Shown here one piece after another: positions 54,556 to 62,463 of a stretch of 64,000 bases of DNA (the first letter of the stretch is position 1; every line of letters starts with the position of its first letter). A model generated the notes under the pieces. That model saw nothing but the letters and a program-made list of their open reading frames with translations, was not told where the DNA came from and did not search any database. The stretch is from an uncultured Prevotellaceae bacterium (GTDB lineage Bacteria > Bacteroidota > Bacteroidia > Bacteroidales > Muribaculaceae), in contig CAMYUW010000004.1 in the NCBI GenBank assembly GCA_947302275.1, positions 32,597 to 96,596 of the forward strand, in the 5' to 3' direction. Both the position numbers and the translations under genes were made by a program.

Positions 54556-55320
54556 ATGGCCCATCTGGCATTACATATCAAACATCCTGCAACACTGGTC
54601 GCCGCCATGCTGGCGACCGCCATCTTGTTGTGCGCCTGCCAGAATGCCAACCCCGGCTCGCGAGGCAAACCCACCGTGCCACCCCGCAATACCCAAGCCG
54701 CCTATGACGGCATCGACATCTCCAGCCATCAGGGTTTTATTGATTGGAAAAAAGTGAGCAGCGACAAGGATATCCGCTTTGTCTATATCAAGGCTACCGA
54801 GGGTGCCACCTACCGATCACCGCATTACGCCCATAACCTTACCCAGGCTCGTAGATACGGCCTGCTTGTAGGCAGTTACCATTACCTCACCTCCACCTCC
54901 ACCATCGACCAGCAGTTCGAGAATTTCTCAAAATATGCGCTCAAGTCGGTGCAGGATCTCATCCCCATGCTGGATGTCGAGGTGCGTGGCGACTGGTCAC
55001 GCAGCCAGCTCATCGACAGCGTGGACAAATTCTGTGAGTTGACCGAACGCCATTATGGCGTGCAGCCCATGATTTACAGCACAATGGGATTTTACAACAA
55101 GAACCTCACACCCCATTTCAACAAACACCACCTCTACATCGGCCGCTATTCCAACGCCAAGCCCGAGATCAACTGGGAGGGCGAGTACACCATCTGGCAA
55201 TATAGCGAGACAGGCATTATCCCAGGCATCGATGCCTATGTGGACCTGTGCCGCTACCGTGACGATGGCTGGCTTGACGAGATTCTGCTCCCTCAAGAGG
55301 ACAACAGTTCCTCAAAATAA
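54556..55320 (+). CDS. GH25 muramidase lipoprotein
   Basis: 254 residues. An N-terminal lipoprotein signal (LVAAMLATAILLCAC, lipobox Cys about residue 28) precedes a compact GH25 domain with the same motifs as the upstream gene: YDGIDISSHQGFIDW, FVYIKATEGATYRSP, LIPMLDVEVRGDW and YTIWQYSETG. It lacks the coiled coil, so it is a plain membrane-anchored relative. Likely a duplication product. Its 3' end overlaps the convergent GH89 gene by 28 bases. Confidence 0.9.
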   Translation: MAHLALHIKHPATLVAAMLATAILLCACQNANPGSRGKPTVPPRNTQAAYDGIDISSHQGFIDWKKVSSDKDIRFVYIKATEGATYRSPHYAHNLTQARRYGLLVGSYHYLTSTSTIDQQFENFSKYALKSVQDLIPMLDVEVRGDWSRSQLIDSVDKFCELTERHYGVQPMIYSTMGFYNKNLTPHFNKHHLYIGRYSNAKPEINWEGEYTIWQYSETGIIPGIDAYVDLCRYRDDGWLDEILLPQEDNSSSK

Positions 55321-57488
55321 GCACGATATTTTTCACGCAGTTGGCGGCAATGGGTGAGAATGTCCAGGTCGGTTTCGGCGGCAGGAACCTCATCGGTAGC
55401 GACAACCCACTGTTTCTGGAGCTTGTCGGTGGCCGCACGCAGGGCATCAGCATCAAATGTCTTGCCTGCAATGACAGCCGAAGTCGCCTCCCTTATATAT
55501 AATTCCCAACGCTTGGAATAATAACCCAGCATCAGGCCGCTCCAGTTGCGGCAAGCGTAGTCGTTGAGGCTACCGCCCCAGGTGGTGATCAGGCGGCGGG
55601 CATTCATCTCATAGTAATCCTTGACAGCAGCACTCCGACCCAAATCGCGGGCCTGGCCCAGCCACTGCGCCAGCGTGGCATGGGGATGGTGGCTATTGAG
55701 CGCATCCAGGTCAAACAGGAGATCATACAGCAAATCGCTGAGCCTAAAGACCAAAGCCTTGTCTCGACGCTGGCATGCCTGGTCAAACGCCTGCTTCTCG
55801 ACGAGGAACAGGTCGCCCAGCAGTTGACGTCCCACCCAGATGAGGTCGATGGTCATAGCATCGGTAGTGACAGCGTCCTGCTGGAGCAGATAATCCCACA
55901 CGGCAAGCAGGTCTCGCGGATTATAATTCATTGGGCGGGACTCCTTACCTAGAGCAGGATAGGAACAGGGAAGTGGGGCAGCAAAATTGCCGGGCGTGAT
56001 GTCGAGCACGCTGTCATAGAGCAGCTTCCAAGCCTCACGCACTGGGGCGCTGACTCCACCCGCATGGCGGTCGGCAAGTTCGTCGATCATCTGCTGGTCG
56101 GTCATGGCAAAATCCCATGCCTTCCCCAAAATGTATTCATAGGGGAACTGCTGCACATCAAGCCCTTCAAGCGTCGAACCGATGCCTACAAGGTTGCCGC
56201 CACATTCAGCCAAAGCCCGCTCAATGCGTTGCCCGGCCTCCTTGACGCGGCCCTGAACATTGGTGTTTCCGCCGAAATTTCCTAAGTAACACCAGATGAA
56301 AGGTTGGCCATAGAAGCCCTCATGCTCGCGCCACATTTCCTTGTACTCACAGTAGTAGTCGAGCATCGTCATCTTGCCCTGGGGAACGCCCGTGAGCATG
56401 GCACGAGTGCGTTCTTGGGTGTAATCCTTGCGCTGATAGTAGAGGAACCACGCCATCTGCAGCCATTCGGCCTCGGGGTCAACGGCAGTCAGGCTCTCGT
56501 AAATGTGTTGGGTCACCTTGTTGAGGTAATCAGGTTCAAAGCTGGGAGGATCCACCTCGTTAAACGGGTCAATACCATAGATGTGGTCGGTGCCGAACAG
56601 TCGCGTCTGTTCTTCCAGGAACAGGCGCTGGATGCGGCCGTACAGCGGATCCTCGCTGTTTAGGAAATAGGTGCGGTACTGCTCGTCAAAACCTGCCCAA
56701 CCGCCCAGGGCCTGAATGTCGGCATTGGGAAACAGGTCGCGCAATGCCCCCGGCACATGGCCTGCAAAGGCGGGCAGTACGGGACGCATATTCAACGCCC
56801 GCTCCCGTTCCACGATGCGCTGCTGCAGGGCGGTCTGGTTGTCGAGCCACTCCTTGGGCAGCGGTCCGCACCAGCCGTCGATATTGGCCATGCGGTGCCA
56901 CGGCAGGTAGGCCGGTCCCGTGAAATAGGAGCGCACCTGTTCATCGCTCAAGCCCAGGCTTCGCCACACGTTATACCACACCGCTTCCTGGCCCGTGATA
57001 GCCAACGGCAGGTTCACGCCGTTCAATGCCATCCAGTCGATGAAGCGCTCCCAGTCCCGCCATTGCCAAAAAGGCATCGTGTAGCCCCATGTGCAGTAAT
57101 TCAGGAAGAATCGCTGGGGCACCCGCGCCGTGATGTGCTCGGGAGAGGGCACGTCGGGCAACACCGCCGGCAAATCCAGGGGCACGTCGGCATACCACGA
57201 CACCGTCACCTTGCAATAGCGGTTCAAGTAACAATTCAGACCCACTGCCATTGAGCCCGCATTATTTCCGCCGATAACAACCTTGTTCCCCCTGTTGTCG
57301 AGGGTAAACACGTCCTTGCCCTGATCGGCCTCGATTTTCTCAAACTCTACCTTCTGCGCCAATGCGGGCGACAAACGCCCAGCCAGGGCCATAGCCTGCT
57401 CCACATCGCCAGTTACCTTACCGCTGGCCGCCAGCGACACCAGTGCCGTCATCAGCCATATCGCAAATCGCGTTGCCATATCCTTCAT
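55293..57488 (-). CDS. GH89 alpha-N-acetylglucosaminidase
   Basis: 731 residues from the ATG at 57488 (MKDMATRFAIWLMTALVSLA, a signal peptide); a longer frame from 57626 lacks support. The GH89 (NAGLU-like) catalytic region has NYCTWGYTMPFWQWRDWERF, GVNLPLAITGQEAVWYNVWR and YGIDPFNEVDPPS with its acidic residue, followed by LVGIGSTLEGLDVQQFPYEY, both expected for the catalytic Glu pair. It removes terminal alpha-linked GlcNAc from glycans, here presumably in the periplasm. It is convergent with and overlaps the GH25 gene. A clean TATATTTG promoter box (57517-57524) lies 28 bases upstream. Confidence 0.9.
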   Translation of the reverse strand: MKDMATRFAIWLMTALVSLAASGKVTGDVEQAMALAGRLSPALAQKVEFEKIEADQGKDVFTLDNRGNKVVIGGNNAGSMAVGLNCYLNRYCKVTVSWYADVPLDLPAVLPDVPSPEHITARVPQRFFLNYCTWGYTMPFWQWRDWERFIDWMALNGVNLPLAITGQEAVWYNVWRSLGLSDEQVRSYFTGPAYLPWHRMANIDGWCGPLPKEWLDNQTALQQRIVERERALNMRPVLPAFAGHVPGALRDLFPNADIQALGGWAGFDEQYRTYFLNSEDPLYGRIQRLFLEEQTRLFGTDHIYGIDPFNEVDPPSFEPDYLNKVTQHIYESLTAVDPEAEWLQMAWFLYYQRKDYTQERTRAMLTGVPQGKMTMLDYYCEYKEMWREHEGFYGQPFIWCYLGNFGGNTNVQGRVKEAGQRIERALAECGGNLVGIGSTLEGLDVQQFPYEYILGKAWDFAMTDQQMIDELADRHAGGVSAPVREAWKLLYDSVLDITPGNFAAPLPCSYPALGKESRPMNYNPRDLLAVWDYLLQQDAVTTDAMTIDLIWVGRQLLGDLFLVEKQAFDQACQRRDKALVFRLSDLLYDLLFDLDALNSHHPHATLAQWLGQARDLGRSAAVKDYYEMNARRLITTWGGSLNDYACRNWSGLMLGYYSKRWELYIREATSAVIAGKTFDADALRAATDKLQKQWVVATDEVPAAETDLDILTHCRQLREKYRAYFEELLSS

Positions 57489-57516
57489 TGTTATTATGAC
57501 CTTGTTGTTGAAAACG

Positions 57517-57524
57517 CAAATATA
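57517..57524 (-). promoter_or_regulatory. -7 box of the GH89 gene
   Basis: TATATTTG on the minus strand, 28 bases upstream of the start at 57488. Its position downstream of 57626 supports the shorter start. Confidence 0.55.
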
Positions 57525-57690
57525 GCGATTATTCCTTATAAACAGCCGCCTCATAAAAGTTTTTATGGATTTTTGACATCCTAAAAACAGGCTTATCTGC
57601 AAAAATAATGTCAATACATGCGACATTGTGGCGGGTATTTAAATCTTTTTGATTAATTTTGCTGCTTTAACCATTTGCACATATAATAAT

Positions 57691-58548
57691 ATGAAGCTTA
57701 TGAATATCAAGCATTCATTACTACTGTTAGTTATTATAATCGCAGGTATGAATCTGCCCGCCATGGGACAGATTGTCACATCAGAAAAATCTGAAGCTCA
57801 GATTGCCGACAGTATCCGCGCTGAGCTGGATAGCCGTCCCTACTTCAGCCTGTACAAGGACACCTACTTTGTGGGCGGTACCGTGTTAGGCGGCAAACCC
57901 ACCATTCACAATTCCGACGTCAAGTTCCAGATCAGCTTCCAGCAGCGCCTCACCAAGAGTGTGCTCCCCTGGCACTCCTACCTGTATCTGTTCTACACCC
58001 AAAAGGCCATGTGGAACGTCCTCGAGCTCTCCCTGCCGTTTCATGACCTGAATTTCAACCCGGGTATCGGTATCTCGCGATTCATCATTTTGAAAAACCG
58101 TCTCGTGGGCAAGGCCACCCTGATGGTCGAGCATGAATCCAACGGCAAGGACGGCATCGCCTCACGCAGCTGGAACAAAATCTCGCTGGCTGCCGAAGCC
58201 TACATCTCCCCCCAGCTCATGGCTCACGCCAAGTTCTGGATCCCCATCATCGACGGAGAGTACAACAAGGATATCCTCAAGTACAGCGGTATTTCTCAAG
58301 CGGGTTTCCAAGCCATCAGCAACGATAATAAATGGGTACTCGACATGACTATGGTTAAGCGCCAAGGCTGGAACCTCAATTTCAATACCATCGTCCAACT
58401 GGGCTATCGCATCAACAACAATTCCAACCAGTTCATCATGCTGCAGTATTACAACGGTTACGGTGAGACGATGCTCGACTACAACCAGTATCACTCCCGC
58501 ATACGTTTCGGACTGCTCATCAGACCCAAATTCTTTAGTGACTTCTAA
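57691..58548 (+). CDS. pldA: Outer-membrane phospholipase A
   Basis: 285 residues. The ATG at 57691 (or 57700) starts the signal peptide (NIKHSLLLLVIIIAGMNLPA). The barrel has the OmpPLA catalytic triad: His148 and Ser150 in EHESNG and Asn162 in SRSWNK. The spacing of +2 and +12 is identical to Escherichia coli His142, Ser144 and Asn156. QYYNGYGETMLDYN in the last third is another family block. Hydrolyses phospholipids that reach the outer leaflet. The stop is followed by a short gap before the GYF_2 gene. Confidence 0.92.
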   Translation: MKLMNIKHSLLLLVIIIAGMNLPAMGQIVTSEKSEAQIADSIRAELDSRPYFSLYKDTYFVGGTVLGGKPTIHNSDVKFQISFQQRLTKSVLPWHSYLYLFYTQKAMWNVLELSLPFHDLNFNPGIGISRFIILKNRLVGKATLMVEHESNGKDGIASRSWNKISLAAEAYISPQLMAHAKFWIPIIDGEYNKDILKYSGISQAGFQAISNDNKWVLDMTMVKRQGWNLNFNTIVQLGYRINNNSNQFIMLQYYNGYGETMLDYNQYHSRIRFGLLIRPKFFSDF

Positions 58549-58587
58549 ATTCACCTAGCCTGGAGTAACTTTATCATTTCCTTTTAT

Positions 58588-58617
58588 TTGGTTTTCACGT
58601 TTTTATTACTATCTTTG
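58588..58617 (+). promoter_or_regulatory. Promoter of the GYF_2/dispanin gene
   Basis: TATCTTTG (58610-58617) with TTG (58588-58590) 19 bases upstream. This matches the phylum's -33/-7 spacing. ATG at 58642. Confidence 0.75.
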
Positions 58618-58641
58618 CGACAATAGAAAAAATCACCGATT

Positions 58642-59190
58642 ATGCAGTACTGGATTAATCATAATGGAGTGCAGACAGGTCCCGTGGATCTGGATGCCAT
58701 CAAGGAGATGAACCTCACCTCCAGCGCCTACGTCTGGCGTGAAGGTCTTGGTGACTGGGTTAAGATCACCCAGATGCCCGAGTTACAAGGGTTTTATGAA
58801 ATGGTGAACGTGAATGCTGAACCTCAGCCGCAGCAAGCCAGTGAGCCCAAAGCCGATGGCGAAGCCGTCACGGGACTGCCCTATCAGCCACAGCAACCCC
58901 AAATCAACCTGCAGCCGCAGTATGCCCAGCCTCAGGCTCCTGCCGAGCCCTGCCCCCCGACCAACCTGGTGTGGGCCATCATCAGCACTGTCTTGTGCTG
59001 CATTCCCACGGGCATCGTCGCCATCATCTATGCGCTCAAGGTGACCAACAAGTATCGCGAGGGCGACATCGAGGGAGCTAAGCGTGCCAGCGAGACGGGA
59101 GCATGGTGGTGCATTGCCACGATTATTCTGGGCATCATCATTCAGCCCTTCCTGTCAGCCCTTCCCATATTGACCGCCTCGATGAACTGA
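58642..59190 (+). CDS. GYF_2 (DUF4339) - CD225/dispanin fusion membrane protein
   Basis: 182 residues. The N-terminal ~50 residues are a GYF_2 domain (YWINHNGVQTGPVDLDAIKE, VWREGLGDWVKI). A Pro/Gln-rich linker follows. The C-terminal half is a two-helix CD225/dispanin-type unit: NLVWAIISTVLCCIPTGIVA, then YREGDIEGAKRASE and a second helix. In animals this family includes the IFITM proteins. The bacterial role is not known. It is followed after 12 bases by a DUF2752 gene; the two probably form one transcript. Confidence 0.82.
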   Translation: MQYWINHNGVQTGPVDLDAIKEMNLTSSAYVWREGLGDWVKITQMPELQGFYEMVNVNAEPQPQQASEPKADGEAVTGLPYQPQQPQINLQPQYAQPQAPAEPCPPTNLVWAIISTVLCCIPTGIVAIIYALKVTNKYREGDIEGAKRASETGAWWCIATIILGIIIQPFLSALPILTASMN

Positions 59191-59202
59191 TCTTAAGGCG
59201 AC

Positions 59203-59577
59203 ATGCGCCGCTCACTCATCATTCTGCTGGTCATCGCCGCCCTGCTGGTGTTCGGCTTCATTTACTATGCACTCGACCCCATACAGTCCGGCTTGTTTCC
59301 GCGCTGCGGGTTCTTGACGCTCACAGGCTACAAATGCCCCGGCTGCGGCAGCCAGCGTGCCATCCATGCCCTCTTGCATGGCGATGTCGTCGCAGCCTTC
59401 AAGTATAATGCCCTGTTGTTCATTTCGGTTCCCTGGCTGGCGCTCTGCTTCTATGCCGAGAGCCGCCGCACGCGCAATCCACGCCTCTATGTCCGCCTCA
59501 ACGCGCCACTGCTCATCTGGCTCTTCCTGGCCATGGTCCTCCTCTGGTGGCTCCTGCGCAACATCTTCAACTGGTAG
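59203..59577 (+). CDS. DUF2752 membrane protein
   Basis: 124 residues. A first helix (SLIILLVIAALLVFGFIYYA) is followed by the conserved core YKCPGCGSQRAIHALLHGD (CPxCGxxRA) and two more helices. The family is widespread in bacteria, small and of unknown function; the CxxC may bind a metal or take part in thiol chemistry. Gene pair with the upstream dispanin-type gene suggests a shared envelope role (inference). Confidence 0.82.
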   Translation: MRRSLIILLVIAALLVFGFIYYALDPIQSGLFPRCGFLTLTGYKCPGCGSQRAIHALLHGDVVAAFKYNALLFISVPWLALCFYAESRRTRNPRLYVRLNAPLLIWLFLAMVLLWWLLRNIFNW

Positions 59578-59657
59578 AATCAAACTACGAATTGCACGAA
59601 CCTTTAGCTCGACGAAGTCAATTTTACGAATTTGGAAGTTCGTCTTCGACCCGGCCT

Positions 59658-59859
59658 GAGGTTGTTGCAAAACTCATGTCTCTTATATAATGATCGCGCT
59701 ACGCGCGAGAAATTAAGCAAAATTATAAATAAAATTATAATAAAAATTTATTTTGTTTGATTTTTATACAAATTTTGTTTAATTTGGCTTCGCCGAGCTA
59801 AAGGTTCTCGGCCGTTAGGCCGATTATAACTGCGTCATGTGAAGTTTTGCAACACCCTC
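59658..59859. mobile_element. Candidate MITE-like element with terminal inverted repeats
   Basis: The left end (59658-59678, containing GTTGCAAAACT) and the right end (59836-59859, containing AGTTTTGCAAC) are inverted copies with small indels; both end in CATG on the inner side. Between them lies the hairpin repeat (59695-59824) related to 45905-45991. There is no open reading frame and no clear target-site duplication. Confidence 0.5.
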
Positions 59860-59945
59860 AAAAGCCAAGCCTGCGGCAGGGGTTTTTGAGACTACAAATT
59901 GGCGCCAAGAACTTTAATCAGCCTTGCGGTCGCGAGGCCTGCTGT

Positions 59946-59988
59946 AAAAACAAGAAAGGAGTTGAATGCGTTCAACTCCTTTTCTTGT
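59946..59988 (-). terminator. Terminator of tRNA-Gln
   Basis: On the minus strand ACAAGAAAAGGAGTTGAA pairs with TTCAACTCCTTTCTTGT around a short loop, followed by five T. It ends three bases before the tRNA 3' end. Confidence 0.85.
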
Positions 59989-59990
59989 GG

Positions 59991-60061
59991 TTGCCTTGCC
60001 CGGACTCGAACCAGGAAATGCGGCACCAAAAACCGTTGTGTTACCATTACACTACAAGGCA
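59991..60061 (-). tRNA. tRNA-Gln (anticodon TTG)
   Basis: 71 bases on the minus strand. Acceptor stem TGCCTTG with CAAGGCA, discriminator A, D arm GTGT...ACAC, anticodon stem CGGT/GCCG with loop TTTTGGT (anticodon TTG, first stem pair A-C mismatched), T arm CCTGG TTCGAGT CCGGG. No encoded CCA. Confidence 0.9.
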
Positions 60062-60157
60062 ATCCATTGTCACTCGAGCGGCATGCCGCCCCAAATGCGG
60101 TGCAAAATTACTGCTTTTTTTTTGATTTGCAATCTTTTTAGCAGGATTTTTTTGAGA

Positions 60158-60580
60158 TTACAGGTTTCCGAGAATCTCTTTCCTCTCGGCATCTGTCATC
60201 TCCCACCATTGCTTATCTCGCGTTATTTCGATGATTCGGTCAATCTGCTCGGGTGTGAGCCTGCGAGGACCTTTGTGAAGCAGTGGCCATTCATCCATGT
60301 TTTTTTCAAATTCTTTATAGTCGCCTCTTACTGCTCCATCCTTTCCTTTTCCGAGAAGTTCATTGATCTCTTCCTCGGTGGGCACAAACTGCCGTTTAGG
60401 AGCACACCTTACCTCAGCGAAATCCTCAATAATCTGTTGCTTCTCTTTCTCGGTGAGCTCTTTCCTTTTGAGTTTCAGAATGAGGTCATCGATGTTCATT
60501 TCGGCGAGCCTGATTTGAAACTGCTTGAAATAGTCAAGAATCTCCTGAAGCTCTTTGTCTGTAATTCGATTCTGTTCCAT
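60158..60580 (-). CDS. Small charged helical protein, unknown function
   Basis: 140 residues, starting MEQNRITDKELQEILDYFKQ. It is very rich in Glu, Lys, Asp and Ile with no signal peptide or membrane helix; the sequence predicts mostly alpha helix (ITDKELQEILDYFKQFQIRL, LTEKEKQQIIEDFAEVR, LTPEQIDRIIEITRDKQWWE). I do not recognise a family. The ATG and a following sequence without stop, plus its position alone between tRNA-Gln and tyrS, make it a probable real gene. A cytosolic structural or regulatory role is possible. Confidence 0.6.
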   Translation of the reverse strand: MEQNRITDKELQEILDYFKQFQIRLAEMNIDDLILKLKRKELTEKEKQQIIEDFAEVRCAPKRQFVPTEEEINELLGKGKDGAVRGDYKEFEKNMDEWPLLHKGPRRLTPEQIDRIIEITRDKQWWEMTDAERKEILGNL

Positions 60581-60664
60581 AAGATATAAGTTAGTTGGTT
60601 AATATTAAGGGTGTTTCACCCGGTAAATTGATTATGAATATGTCTTTTGGGGTAGTAAAGAGAA

Positions 60665-60697
60665 ACGGGTCCTGCACCACTCTGGCACAGGACCCGT
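60665..60697 (-). terminator. Terminator after tyrS
   Basis: A perfect 10-bp stem ACGGGTCCTG with CAGGACCCGT lies 10 bases after the tyrS stop, followed on the minus strand by TTCTCTTTA. Confidence 0.8.
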
Positions 60698-60706
60698 ATG
60701 TATTCA

Positions 60707-61999
60707 TCACTTCACAATCAGCAGGAAATATTTCTTCTTGCCCTGCTGTGCCAGGATGTACTTGTCATTGAGCAGCATGTCGGCGCTGGCAGGCATGTTG
60801 GGGTCGGCGAGCTTTTCCTTGTTGATGCTCACGCCACCGCCCTGGGTCAGCTTGCGCATCTCACCCTTGCTGGGGAAGACGGCTGCCACCTCGGTCAACA
60901 GCGAGATGAGCGGCGTACCCTCGTCGATGGCACTGCGGGGCACCTCAAAATGGGGAACACCCTCAAAGACGCTCAACAGAGTCTCCTCGTCGATCTTGTG
61001 CAGGATGTCCTTGGCCTTGTTCGAGAACAGAATCTGCGAAGCCTCGACAGCGTTCTCATAGTCCTCGGCGCTGTGCACCATGGTAGTGATCTCCTTGGCG
61101 AGGCGCTTCTGCAAGGGACGCAGGCCCGGATCCTTCTCTTGCTCGGCGATGAGTTCGGCAATCTCATCCTGGGGCAGGGCGGTGAAAATCTTGATATACT
61201 TCTTGGCATCCTCGTCGCTCACGTTGATCCAGAACTGGTAGAACTTGTAGGGCGAGGTGCGCTTGGGATCGAGCCACACGTTGCCGCCCTCGGTCTTGCC
61301 GAACTTGGTGCCGTCACTCTTGGTGATAAGCGGGCAGGTGATGGCATAGGCCTCGCCGCCGTTGATGCGGCGAATCAGCTCGGTACCCGTGGTGATGTTG
61401 CCCCACTGGTCGCTGCCGCCCATCTGCAGCCTGCAGCCCTCGTGCTCATAGAGGTAGAGGAAGTCGTAGCCCTGCAACAGCTGGTAGGAGAACTCGGTGA
61501 ACGACATGCCGTGGTCGGCATTGGCTGCCAGGCGCTTCTTCACGCTGTCCTTGGCCATCATGTAGTTGACGGTGATGTGCTTGCCGATGTCACGGATGAA
61601 GCTCAGGAAGGTGAAGTCCTTCATCCAGTCATAATTGTTCACCACGATGGCGTGGTTGGGGGCGTCGCTGTCAAAGTCCAGGAACTTGGCCAGCTGCTTG
61701 CGGATGCACTCCTGGTTGTGGCGCAGCGTCTCCTCGTCGATGAGTTTGCGCTCCTGCGACTTCATCGAGGGGTCGCCGATCATACCCGTAGCACCGCCAA
61801 TCAGGGCGATGGGACGGTGGCCTGCACGCTGCAGGTGCTTGAGCATCATCACGCCCACCAGGTGGCCGATGTGCAGTGAGTCGGCTGTCGGGTCGATGCC
61901 GACATAGCCGCTGGTCATTTCCTTGTTGAGTTGCTCCTCGGCACCAGGCATGATGTCATTGATCATGCCGCGCCATTTCAATTCTTCTACAAAATTCAT
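60707..61999 (-). CDS. tyrS: Tyrosyl-tRNA synthetase
   Basis: 430 residues, class I synthetase. The HIGH signature is [14 protein letters not shown]. The tyrosine-binding DYWMKD-like block ([20 protein letters not shown]) and [12 protein letters not shown] follow. The KMSKS equivalent is KFGKTEGG. The C-terminal S4-like domain has [17 protein letters not shown]. Attaches tyrosine to tRNA-Tyr. In many Bacteroidales tyrS follows the hemD-rnpA-yidD-tatD group; here it lies far from it. Confidence 0.96.
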   Translation of the reverse strand: MNFVEELKWRGMINDIMPGAEEQLNKEMTSGYVGIDPTADSLHIGHLVGVMMLKHLQRAGHRPIALIGGATGMIGDPSMKSQERKLIDEETLRHNQECIRKQLAKFLDFDSDAPNHAIVVNNYDWMKDFTFLSFIRDIGKHITVNYMMAKDSVKKRLAANADHGMSFTEFSYQLLQGYDFLYLYEHEGCRLQMGGSDQWGNITTGTELIRRINGGEAYAITCPLITKSDGTKFGKTEGGNVWLDPKRTSPYKFYQFWINVSDEDAKKYIKIFTALPQDEIAELIAEQEKDPGLRPLQKRLAKEITTMVHSAEDYENAVEASQILFSNKAKDILHKIDEETLLSVFEGVPHFEVPRSAIDEGTPLISLLTEVAAVFPSKGEMRKLTQGGGVSINKEKLADPNMPASADMLLNDKYILAQQGKKKYFLLIVK

Positions 62000-62463
62000 C
62001 GTTATCTCTATTGTATCGTTATAGTGTTGATGATTATTCTATTGAACGGCAAAGGTACAAAATAGTTTTCAGTTTTCAGTTTTCGTGGCTTGTTTTTTGC
62101 AGAGTCAGGAAAAAACCGTTATCTTTGTCACCGTCAAGGGATGCGCTGTGGTGGATATCCCGCGACAGACATTTGAGTAAATAAGGAAGCGTTTCGTGCT
62201 TTATCCTAACCATTGAAATCGGCAAAATTTCTTCACCGGATAGGGCAGTCAACAACGCTCATGCGTGCATTGCATCCACCCCACCATCGCATGGGGTGTC
62301 ATGATAGCGCATGGCGTGGGGTGGGCTGTTTATTGGTAGTAAGGTGTTTGGCGATACCTAATGGTTGATAAACAGACAATGTCCCCACGTTTTCACATTC
62401 TATAACCACCCGCCGCCGTTGAGAGGGACCACCGCGGCAACACGAAAAACTATTAGCACGCTT
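62000..62463. promoter_or_regulatory. Divergent intergenic region between tyrS and the LRR gene
   Basis: For tyrS (minus): TACCTTTG (62050-62057), preceded by three perfect heptamers AGTTTTC (62064-62084, plus-strand reading). For the LRR gene (plus): a TATCTTTG box about 62118-62125, giving a leader of ~335 bases. Within the leader a CCACCCCAC / GTGGGGTGG arm pair (62275-62335 area) could fold. No RNA family is recognised. Confidence 0.5.

Noticed and set aside
57489..57626. Longer N-terminal extension of the GH89 gene
   Set aside because: The promoter box TATATTTG lies within it, and the signal peptide begins at 57488.
60698..61879. Plus-strand open frame opposite tyrS
   Set aside because: It is a shadow of tyrS; composition is Leu/Val/Gly-rich with no start context.
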